In this document: one piece after another, positions 54,721-64,000 of the stretch
Position numbering within the stretch: the first letter of the stretch is position 1
How the letters are laid out: the number at the start of each line of letters is the position of its first letter
Assembly: GCA_036429605.1 (NCBI GenBank)
Contig: CM071591.1
Span: forward strand, 1,426,001 to 1,490,000
Reading direction: 5' to 3'
Length of the DNA: 64,000 nucleotides
Source: Cladobotryum mycophilum
Lineage: Eukaryota > Ascomycota > Sordariomycetes > Hypocreales > Hypocreaceae
Position numbers and translations under genes: made by a program
Notes under the pieces: generated by a model
What the model was told of the DNA's origin: nothing
Database searches by the model: none
Seen by the model: the letters and a program-made list of their open reading frames with translations, nothing else

Positions 54721-57519
54721 CGTATTCGTTTATCTCTTTCTTCTTACATCCGTCGTGTTACTAGAATTCCGTACGTGTAGGGATGTCTACCTTCTCGAAG
54801 CGTTGCGCCCTTCGTGGGTAACCTTGTTGGACTGCGCTCCGGATAATTTGACGACCGGCGCTCAAATTTGATGCCTCGTAAACCGCCACGTTTTACGATT
54901 CGTAAAGCAGTTAAACTAGACAAGGTCTACTCCATATATACGCTTCTTTTGAGCAGGTTATTACTATCCCTACATCCAATATAGTTCCTCCGCTGTTCAT
55001 ATATACGTAGATGTTATAGTCCGGGATCCACGATCCACCCACTCCTACCGGCTTAGCTTCCCAATTAGATAAGCAAGCTAAAGTATATCATATATATTAA
55101 TCGCTCAAGATGTTGCATGACCGACAGTCTTAACTAAGCACTTCAAATTGTAAGAATAGGCGTTCTGCCAAGATGCAGCTATTGACTTGGAAGACGGGCC
55201 GGTCCGCAGCAGACGCAAAATGAAGAGTGCGGTTGAGCCCTAAAGCTAAGCAGTAGAGGAAGTACCAGGTTAACATATCAAAAACGTTTCCAGAGGTCAA
55301 GCCACCAAACGTTACATCCACTTAGAGTTAGAACTATGCATATAGTTGGATGCCTCGAGCAATGCAAGGATCGAGCATGCAGCGGGAAGGGCTGCCTTGC
55401 CTTATTCTAGAAGTCGCAGGACTTGCGACTAAAAGTACCCAAGATCGGAAGGCCCTTTTGAGGTATCTCTAGATTAGGCATGACTTGTGTAGCCCTTCCG
55501 GATCTCAGACACCCTCCACAACAACCCTACCGATACGAGCAGTGCGCTGCATGCAAAGAGACACCGGGGCGTTTGGTACACACAAACGGAAAGTCTTAGA
55601 CAGCTGACGGCAATGCGACATTGAGAAAAGCTTAAATTCCTTGCATGTAGGAATAACAAAGGTCTTGGAGTGTGGGTTCGTCATGTCCATGTTGGTGGCA
55701 TCCGGAACGGATAACGGCAAGGGATATGATGCCATCAGATGGCGATGTTGCAATGGACGAATTGGATGCAGAAGTTCTCTTATTCTTGCTTATGAAATTG
55801 AACATGGAGTCTCTCCACCAATGGCATGCAAGATTTGTCTTGGATGTCCCGTCTCCGATATCTTAACGGTACACTAGAGACTTGGGTCCCTGAGTCGAGA
55901 CAAGACCATGGGCCGGGGACAATGAATCGCTTCAATCCTGTTTTGTCGTTACATGAGGCTACTGCGTAACATGGTACGGATACATCAGTTTGACATGTCA
56001 TTCAAACAGTGACGGCTGGCACAGCTAGGCTGGTTGAAACGAGCCCTCTCCTTTATTCGGTTGTCATTTGTAAGCAAGCCGTTCAGCAACGCAATATGCA
56101 TCATCACTTGGTGGGGATCTAAGACACTGGCGTACTTGGCAGCCCTGCCTTTAGGTTTCTCTCTTCTTTTCTTCTTTTCATTTTTTAGAAGATTCAGGAT
56201 CTAAAGTTTCTCTCTAAGTCTATCGCAGCCTCCTAATGTATTCTCATGTCTCGCCACAGCATACCTGCCGATGCTTGATGATTGATCAAAATTGATGGCC
56301 GTCAAATCCAAGGTCTCGGTTTGTTGCGGCTTCGCTGACTAATAAATGCCGAAAAGAACCTCAGTCAGTTTGCCTGTCAAAGCAGCACAATCTGATAACT
56401 ACTACCCTATACCCATTTCATATCATGGGATCAAATAAAAAAGATCATGTCAAGATTCCATAGCGGAGGAAGACGCATTTCCGCTTATTATGTGGTGCTT
56501 TGATTGACTTCCTGATAAGCTATAGGGGCTTCACCTTCTGTGTCATTGCTCACTGTGTCAATTCTTTAAGCGTACGATGAAGTTGTTGATCAGTAGTATA
56601 ATACGAGCTTATACGTAGTCAGACTCTGAACCGTCGGGCCAAGCTCTCTCCCGCCGGCTGATGTAAAATGTCTATATCAGTCAAAGACGAGCCCCTGGCG
56701 ATATCTGATTTAACCCCCTTGGGAGGCTGATTCCTAGGCAGGTCAAGTCGGGTCAGCATGCCCCTCTTAGCCGGCCATGATCGTCAAGAAGGATCCACGG
56801 ATTCGTGGTTCGCGTATCGAGGCGACGAGGGGGTGCGGTGGAGACATACCGGGACCTTCAAAGTGGATATGCAAAACGGGACACCCCTCATGGATAATAT
56901 CCACTTCCCGAGCCTATGGAGAGTAACCTATATAGCTTAGTGTAGTCATCCGGAAGCTAACCATTTCCATCTTACGGCATGTCCCCTCTGATGATGCAGG
57001 ATCTTTGCGATCGCATGTTGGATGGCCAACTCGGCTCGTCATTTCCGACCGGTAAGGGTTAATTCTGGATTTCTAATGGCTAAATGAAAATGAATAAGAT
57101 TCTAGATCCAAGAAAAACATTTTTTACAACACCTGGATTTAGAAGTTAATTAACGGATGTGATGAAGGAGGCTGCTGTGAATAGCATCATAACGTAGCTA
57201 GCGAATACGCTTATGTCATTCATCAAAGCTAATCTCAACATCATGTCTTGGATGCGAATGGACTTCTCAAGCTGCACATGTTCATTTCACATTATTCTTA
57301 GGTCATGAGATTGCGCTTTAACAGCTTCTATTAAATACTGAATAATCTTAAGTACATGAAACGAAAGTAATTGTATGTTTATTATGAACTCTATAGTTCC
57401 ATTTTCCGATAGCAGTTCTATCAGCCTTATTTACCAAAAGATGGGTATATCAATTTTGTGAGACCTCGCTATGCATATCCCATGCCAAAAACACCACACA
57501 CCCCGTATTGTCGGCCCGT
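54721..57519. other. long intergenic stretch
   Basis: About 2.8 kb, AT-rich at 54940-55110 and 57060-57420. Open frames on both strands are short, overlap one another and show no family features. Nothing annotated. Confidence 0.5.
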
Positions 57520-58955
57520 TTACAACTTCCATCCCTCACCATCCTTTGCCTTGACGATACGCAACACCAGGAAGCAGACTGTGCCTGCAGCAACCATGAT
57601 GGCGCTGAAGAGCTGTGCCTTCCAGAAAACGGCATGCTCCAGATCCAAGAGGGTGCCAGCAATAGGGTTGCCGATAAGAAGGCCAATACCAGCAAAAGTG
57701 AAGCACATACCCATGCGAGTACCCACAACAGCCATGCTGGGAGACAGGCGAGCGACAATGGTGGGGGGCAAGGAAACAATGGCACCAGAGGCAAAACCGT
57801 AGATGATAGAGAAGACGATAGTACCAGCCACGTTGTGAATGCCAATCCAGGCGAAAGCCAAGACAGCGGCAATGAAACCAATCGGAATAATGGTATTCAT
57901 TGAGCCAAGGCGATCGGCCAAGAGACCCGGGGTAATGCGACCAAAGACGGAAGCGGCATTGAGGACGGCAATGATGTAGAATGATAGGCTGCCGTCATCA
58001 TGCAGGGAGTTGGTGAAGTAGGTGGGCAGGTAGAAGAACGGGAAGTACAAACCCACAAAGGCCAAGAAAAGACCCAAGCTAAAGATAATGAATGTGGGCT
58101 CCCTGAAAGCGCTGAGATCAAGGAGTGAGCGGGTCTGCTTAGGGGGAGGCAGACGCATCTTCATGACGGCTAGGGAGATGAACAAGCTTCCCAAGGCGAC
58201 GAAGGCAATGATTCGAGTGGTCCATCCAAAGCCAAGAGGTCCAATCAACTTCTTGAACATGATAGGGTAGATGACAGATCCTATAGGGGGGATACAAGGT
58301 TAGCCAAGATATTCATCTCACCACGGTAATCATGGTGGGGTCTCGCTTACCGATACTGCCTCCAGAAGCAGTGATACCAGTGGCCACGGCTCGACGGGTC
58401 GTGAAGTAGGTGGCCACGATGGCAATACTGGGAAGAAAGAGGAAAGCACAGCCAAATCCAACAAGCAGACCATGGGCTAGGAAGAGCTGGTAGTACTTGG
58501 TAGCCAACGAAGTCATCATAAGACCGAATACGACCAGAAACGAGCCAATGGCAATGAGAGTCTTGAGGTATCCCTTGTCAAAGATGGGACCGACAACGAC
58601 ACCAACCAGGAAGAGAAGAAAGCCCTGGAAGGTACCAATCCATGAGATGGAGGAGACGGAAGTGCCTGGAAGCATGGTCTCCTCATAGTAAGTCTGGTAG
58701 ACACCAAAGGTGTTGACAATGCCCCTGTACTCGAATTTTAGTAATTTGCAGCAATAAGACTGTGAAGTGCATGCTAAAATTGGCCTACCATGAATTGAAG
58801 AACAAGAAGAAGGCACCCAACACCTGCAACCATGCCTGAAGACCTCCATTTGGTGGTGGTGGAGGGGCAGCGGCTTCTACCACGGGCTGCTTGTCGGCCT
58901 CAGAGCCAGAGTCATTTGGGGGCGTCCCCGGCATTTTCTCAAGATCAGCAGACAT
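57520..58955 (-). CDS. MFS transporter, monocarboxylate-transporter-like
   Basis: Twelve-helix plasma-membrane carrier of the MCT/SLC16-like fungal branch; substrate unknown. Exons 58955-58789, 58724-58351 and 58280-57520 give 433 aa with closed phases. The N-terminal cytosolic tail is acidic and Pro-rich (EAAAPPPPPNGG), leading into GGLQAWLQVLGAFFLFFNSW. The first transmembrane region has NTFGVYQTYYEE, and the conserved TGITASGGSIGGSVIYPIM follows the loop. The second half starts with FRFxxP-like sequence (LLDLSAFREPTF) and has LPTYFTNSLH and FGRITPGLLADRLG. Ends DGEGWKL. Both introns are 70 nt or less with canonical ends. It lies in the same orientation as the reductase gene, about 1.9 kb downstream of it, with no sign of a cluster. 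Runs of five C in this gene (for example in the PPPK loop) are in frame. Confidence 0.92.
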
Positions 58956-60827
58956 GGTGTTCTGTGAAGTTGACTATACAGAAGGTCTAGGCTGTAATAG
59001 ACAAGAGGAGATGGAGGGCCCAAAGATCAAGGTGAGCGTCGGAGTGGGTGACGGTGGGCTACGGATGGGAAACTCAATCGGCAGAGGAGAAGGGCCATGT
59101 TGGCTGGCCTTATACTCGAATGAATGCCGTGTGATGGAGCCGCATGAAAGACGGACATTTGTCAGCTTTGTTGGAGGTGTGAGCGTGGGTCCTGAGTTTC
59201 TGGTGTGCTGTGTTTGGTGTGTGTTGGATGGAGGACGCATATGAAAAGTCAAACAACCTAAAGTCGGGCCCCGCGAAGAAAGCAATGACGACGCTAACGG
59301 TTAGCGAACACGCTCCAAGGTTGCAATCCCTCTAACGAGGTGCGTGTACCAAATACAGACCAAGTAAAACGGCATTAATGACATGGCAGTAGTAATTCTT
59401 GGAGTGCTTGTTGATGAGCCATCTGACATGCAGGTTGCAGGAAAAGGATTTACCGGCAAGGACGGCATATTGAGGCATCGTGCTAGTGCAGGCACTCACT
59501 CATACACACACCCCCTACAGGGCAGGCTGCCTTGTCGAATCAGCCTGACTACCTCTACACCCATTGTTTTGCAGCCATCTCGGCTCCGAAGGACGGGCCG
59601 TGACGATCGTACAGCCAAGCTTTTGTTTGTCAGCTGCTGCTTGATAGGGCATTGTCTGCTGTGCTGGGGAGGTGTGCGTGTAAGCTCTAGTCCTACGCCC
59701 TACCTACGACAAGGCACAGATATGAATGAACGATAAATGGAACCTTGCATTGCTTCGGGGATTTAGGGTGCATGGGAGGCGAGAACGAGACGCCTGCTTA
59801 CCGTCATACTGTAGTGGCTGGGTCTATGGAGTAGCGACGGAAAAGATACATCTTATTGTGAGTTTTTGACATGGCATCATCTTGGAATGAGCTTAGATTT
59901 GACTCAATCTCAGTCAAAACCAGTGATGCGGACCGGGTCCGCTGACTTATCAAGTCAGAGTTGCATTGCGGGACTCGAGACGCTCCGTATTATGCGATCC
60001 TAATTGAGTTAGTCTCCGAATTTGAAACCCTGTGTAGCATCGTCAACAAATTTCATGCAAGCCACCCGAGCACATGCCCCTCCCCCCATTTGAGTGGGCG
60101 AATTACAAGTACGATGGCGAGAGAGTGAGAAACGCGAGACAAACATGTCAAAAGCAAGACAGTGACAGCACATGGTAACCTCAACACCCGGTCCGAAGGT
60201 CGCGAGTGGATAGACCCCATACTGCAGTCCGGTCCTATTTTGATGGGTTATAATATGTCACATATGCAGATCAAACAAGAACAATGCAACAAGTAAAAAT
60301 AAAGCTGCTTGTGTCATCATGAGGGGATGAGTCTCTCCGGTATTTGACGACTACTCTGTACGGCTTGGAACCACGGCATAAAGCTTCCATACTGCAGTCC
60401 ACACACACCGGTCCACACATATGCATTTACGACCTTCCCATGCTCCTGCAAAAGCTTGTGCTGAGTCTTCCGTACCTAATGAATGGATGTTCCTTTAATC
60501 CCTGTATTGGGTATGGATGGATATCCGGGTGTTGCAGACATGGAGGGTATTAGTCCGCATGTATCTAGGTACTCCCTCCTCTACTATAGGTAGGTGGGGT
60601 GTAAGGGAAGCGCCTCGATGCCAAGCCACATGTTTGCTTGCTGTGGCGCGCGCGAGTCAATCTTTTAGCGAGATTCACGGATACGATAGCCGAACTTGAT
60701 GATGAATTTGTGCATTGCCTTCTATCTACCTTGACTACTATTTTTGCTTGAATGCCGTCAAATTTGCCGGGGAAAAAAATGAACAAACGAAACCAAACGA
60801 AACCAAACCAAATCAAGACTATCTAAA
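58956..60827. other. intergenic
   Basis: Promoter of the MFS gene and 3' flank of the reductase gene. Frames at 58891-59244 and 59383-59736 show no family features. No gene annotated. Confidence 0.5.
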
Positions 60828-60849
60828 CAACAACAACAACAACAACAAA
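60828..60849 (+). repeat. AAC trinucleotide microsatellite
   Basis: Seven uninterrupted AAC/CAA units directly downstream of the reductase stop codon (60853), preceded by AAACGAAACC direct repeats at about 60785-60810. Confidence 0.85.
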
Positions 60850-60852
60850 ATC

Positions 60853-61920
60853 TTACTCGCCAAAAACAAGAATCTTCTTCCGCTGACCTGCTTCACCCTG
60901 GTCATGCTTCGTGATGGCCTCCTGCAGCTTCCGTTCGAGGCCTTCCTCACCTTGCTTCCAGTGAATATACTCCAACGAAGGCGCCTTCAACGACCCGCGC
61001 TTCAACAGGTCGGCAAACCACTCAAATAGTGATGCCTGCTGCTGCGGGTCCCGCTTCGACAGGCAGTCGCTGAGACGGAATGGCTTGAGCGTGATGTTCC
61101 GGGTCCACAGGAACTGGCGCAGGTTGACCTCGGGCCGGGAGGCGACTCCGAGAAAGCCAGCCGTTATGAACGTGGCACCTGGAACTAGGTGGGCTGCCAT
61201 GTCCCGAGCCAGTGTGTCGTCCGAGACGGAGTCGATCGCCATGACGATTCGCTTGCTGCGGAGTTCTGTCGTGGTGCGAAGCTCCTCTTCGGTAAGCACC
61301 AGTGAGGCTCCATGAGACCGCAGTGAGCGTTTCGTACGCTCCAACTCGTCAGCAGTGGATCTGTCTCTGATGATGCTGATTACTTTAATGCCGTAGATCT
61401 GGGCTAATTGGCCGACAAAGTGGCTAATGGTCCCGGTTGCCGCATTCTGCATGATCCACTCCCCTGGCTCAATCGTGTGGTATTCCCGCAGGAGAAAGTG
61501 CGCCGGGGCGACACCCATGCGCAGGATAGAGGCCAAGCGTGCATCGATGGTGTTAGGAACACGAATAAGATCGCCTTCCTCAAACACCGCGTGCGTCCGC
61601 CAGGTCCCGCGGCAGTGGCTTCGCAGGATCACTACATCACCCACGCTAAGGTTGCGAACTGCGGGACCGGCTTGGATGATCCTGCCTGCGCCATCTGACC
61701 CTGGGATGGCGAGTTGTTTGCCATCCTCGCCTTCAATGGTATTCTGAGGCTTAGCCGGGTATTTCGCATAGAGGACGAGGAAGTCCAGCGGATTGATGGG
61801 AGAAGCCAGGAACTGCACCACGACTTGCTCCGGCCCACACTCTGGAAGCGGCGCACTCCTCAGGTGAAGCCCCTCCACCGGATTGGGAGAGCCATAAGAA
61901 AAGACAAGGGTCTCGGACAT
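60853..61920 (-). CDS. MDR-family enoyl-thioester reductase-like oxidoreductase
   Basis: NADPH-dependent medium-chain reductase resembling mitochondrial 2-enoyl-ACP/CoA reductase (MECR/Etr1) and related quinone reductases; no zinc-ligand pattern is seen. A single exon, 355 aa from ATG 61920 (MSETLVFSYGSP). Markers: LASPINPLDFLVLYAKYP in the substrate domain, GSDGAGRI, GDVVILRSHCRGTWRTHAVF, and the cofactor-binding segment NAATGTISHFVGQLAQIYG followed by ISIIRDR, which parallels the NAANSGVGQ...VVRDR of Etr1. An in-frame ATG at 62013 would add 31 residues (MHFHHPINHTQQFWCNFSF...), weakly basic and aromatic; a mitochondrial leader is conceivable but not convincing. A secondary-metabolite trans-enoyl reductase is a less likely alternative, since no polyketide synthase is near. 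Confidence 0.87.
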   Translation of the reverse strand: MSETLVFSYGSPNPVEGLHLRSAPLPECGPEQVVVQFLASPINPLDFLVLYAKYPAKPQNTIEGEDGKQLAIPGSDGAGRIIQAGPAVRNLSVGDVVILRSHCRGTWRTHAVFEEGDLIRVPNTIDARLASILRMGVAPAHFLLREYHTIEPGEWIMQNAATGTISHFVGQLAQIYGIKVISIIRDRSTADELERTKRSLRSHGASLVLTEEELRTTTELRSKRIVMAIDSVSDDTLARDMAAHLVPGATFITAGFLGVASRPEVNLRQFLWTRNITLKPFRLSDCLSKRDPQQQASLFEWFADLLKRGSLKAPSLEYIHWKQGEEGLERKLQEAITKHDQGEAGQRKKILVFGE

Positions 61921-62013
61921 TGCGATGGAAGAAAAAGCAACAAGTTCTGGAAATGGAAATGAGAAGTTGCACCAAAATTGCTGTGTGTGGTTGATCGGAT
62001 GATGGAAATGCAC

Positions 62014-64000
62014 TGCATCGAAAGCTAGATGGCTTTATAGCCAACTACCTCCATTACGAGTTGGTTGTTGGTTGACTGGGATTACGCCGTCTGAACGTGA
62101 GACATCCATGGGTGGCTGGCACTGGCTGCTGTGGACGACATGATCCACCCGGCAGCAGTGTGCGTGGTACGGGACCAGTACGTACCTCTCTCCCTCCATC
62201 CCTGAAGCCACTACTACCTGCTTGTAGTAAGCATGTATGTACGGAGGGCTCATCGTGCAAATTGCTATCGGTGGATATCTGGCCAGGTCAAGGGTCCTTT
62301 TTTTGGCGCAGGAACTCCTATACTAACCAGGTCAGTATTCATGGATCTCTGCTCGCTTAACACCTTCATCGTCATCCAATGGGCTGGTCTTTCTCGGCGC
62401 CGGACCAGGCACGCACAAGCTGAATGGCGCGCCCAGCAGAAAAGTAAGCATCGGGACGGCACATGTGAGTTTATGCCGACCATGAAAACATCTTACCGGA
62501 CGATCTTTTACCGATGCTTACCCGTCCACAGCATCATTGTGCACTTTATTTTCCCTTGCGTCTGCCTAGAATATTCTTTCTGTTTTTTTCTAGAAGACAG
62601 GGCTGTGTGTTTACCCACAATTATCTCCATCTGAACTGAGGAGTTTCAAGGAAATGGGTATCGTTTTAGAAACATGTACCACGAAATGTCTCGGATTGCT
62701 CTATAACGGTAAGCATTTATGGGTTCCATGACATTTCTATGCACGGTATCGGAAAATCCGCATCCATAGGGTAGAAACAGGCCCGCTTTTAATCTCGGAG
62801 AGGCGATTGGATGGTTGAAAGATGTTGGAGCTGTTGGCATATGCATGCACCAGATACAGAAGGACAGGGGTTGATTTCATCTGGAACCTCGTTGTGGATT
62901 ACCGCCGTCACAGCAGTCGATCGACGGTTCAGCTTGCGACGGGAAAACCCAAGCCAGAATCCTTCGGCAAGAACGAGAACCGGCATGGGTTCGACCGGGT
63001 CAGATCCACGGCCATGATGTTTGTTCAAGGCAGGTGTATAGCGCTTAAGACGAGGGTTGGATACCATGTCACAAGCTACAACTGACAGATTTCAGTCTTC
63101 TACGAATATTCCAAAGGATGCGGAGTTTGCAGCACTGCATCTGTATGAAGGAATCGCAACCTAGCCACCACCACATGGAGCATGCATTGTGGCCTACCTT
63201 GCCACGTTTTCCCCCCTCACAATCACAAAACCTACTCCCTCGAATACTGTGTGATAACTGAGTTTCAGTTTCGGTCCGATCCGCTGACGTCAGAAGCGAA
63301 GAAGTTGTGTCGCATAACCTCGCATAAACCATAAAAGGAACATGTTGTTTGTGCGCCCATGAATTGTAGTCATAACGCACCACGACAACCCGTCATCTTA
63401 CTGGGCGTGCGTTTTTCCCTGGTCTGGGTTGACGTTCCTTCTGCATGGCATGGCATGGCCATCGCCAAGGAGAGGGGAGTGTGGGAGGATCGAAGCGGAG
63501 AAAAACAAGATGGATGCTTATGACTCGCAGGGGGAGCCTTTGAGGCTATAGTGGTTGCATCGTCTAAGTCAGGTGCGGTGTGTCTCTACTTAGTGTTGAT
63601 CGAAGTGAAAGCTGACTAGCGCTCACGATTTGCTACGATGCATACCTGAACTACGTTGCCGTAAACGCCGACATATAACCCATTATTGGCTTAATGTCAT
63701 TTTATGGAATGTCGATGGCGCTCAACCCTGTCTAGGTGCAGCTATTTGCAGCATGTGTGTCTTGACGCCATACTAAGTGACGACGATGAAACCTCTGCCT
63801 CTCGACATCGACCCTGTCAGCAACCTCACAATGTGCTTCACCATGTCTGTAAGACCGGCAAAACTATGTGGAATTCGAATGTTCCTTTGTTCATGCTATC
63901 ATGCAAGGAGGAGAAACCATGTAACCATTACCTGTTCATGCACCCGGTCAACATCACGGCTGTGGGGGAGCCGCGCGGATAGCTTCGTATTTGCGAGTTG
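62014..64000. other. intergenic to the end of the window
   Basis: No gene recognised in about 2 kb. Several short frames (62054-62634, 62789-63085, 63069-63383, 63704-63982) are open without family features or introns. TGGCATGGCATGGCAT occurs near 63443. A gene could begin beyond the right edge. Confidence 0.5.

Noticed and set aside
57458..57903. Plus-strand frames opposite the MFS transporter
   Set aside because: Antisense shadows; the minus strand encodes the membrane helices and closes all exon phases.
1..64000. CRISPR arrays, rRNA genes, intact transposons, long terminal repeats
   Set aside because: No regularly spaced direct repeats, no rRNA landmarks, and no transposase or reverse-transcriptase motifs were seen on either strand.

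Overview
The window is nuclear DNA from a filamentous ascomycete (Pezizomycotina; the gene content would fit a Sordariomycete such as Hypocreales, but I cannot name a species). The evidence is: short introns of about 50-80 nt with GTATGT/GTAAGT-type donors, CTGAC/CTAAC branch sites and CAG/TAG acceptors; a tRNA-Val(AAC) with a 15-nt intron; and families typical of such fungi (aryl-acid A-T-TE synthetase, sesquiterpene synthase, NACHT-ankyrin NLR, HET protein, DUF2985 protein, small secreted cysteine-rich proteins). All splicing was read by hand. I accepted exon chains when phases closed and the family motifs ran across the junctions.

Layout. 1-10.8 kb: an F-box-like gene with one internal TAG, an 11-intron pyruvate decarboxylase (562 aa), a weak small spliced gene and tRNA-Val copy 1. 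11.5-24.4 kb: a secondary-metabolism block with a sesquiterpene synthase lacking its expected start codon, a secreted SGNH hydrolase, a P450, a divergently placed A-T-TE synthetase of the aryl-quinone/furanone type, and an aminoglycoside-phosphotransferase-fold kinase. 24.8-28.9 kb: a belt of dead genes (coiled-coil protein with two TAGs, sedolisin protease with three TGAs and a deletion, PhyH dioxygenase stub). 29.3-42.2 kb: secreted cysteine-rich protein 1, a sterol-glucosyltransferase-like enzyme, a DUF2985 membrane protein with a 9-nt microexon, a NACHT-ankyrin NLR, tRNA-Val copy 2 and a GNAT acetyltransferase. 42.8-54.7 kb: a tRNA relic, a second P450, a HET protein with membrane segments, two more secreted cysteine-rich proteins and a decayed reading frame. 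57.5-62 kb: an MCT-like MFS transporter and an enoyl-thioester-reductase-like MDR enzyme.

Two kinds of gene damage must be kept apart. (i) Eight sites in seven otherwise well-conserved genes (P450, A-T-TE, glucosyltransferase, DUF2985, NLR twice, GNAT, HET) lose the frame by exactly one base, seven of them at a run of exactly five C/G and one at a run of four C. Adding one C/G restores family motifs and exon phases every time, so these look like base-level assembly errors and I annotate the genes as intact. (ii) In-frame stops and a lost ATG, mostly explainable as C-to-T (or G-to-A) transitions, mark the F-box, coiled-coil, sedolisin and terpene-synthase loci. They are compatible with repeat-induced point mutation (RIP) or ordinary decay.

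The genes most likely to work together are the divergent P450 and A-T-TE synthetase, possibly with the neighbouring kinase and SGNH hydrolase, as a small biosynthetic cluster. The NLR and HET proteins and the three small secreted proteins give the right half the look of an allorecognition/interaction region. I found no CRISPR, no rRNA and no recognisable intact transposon.
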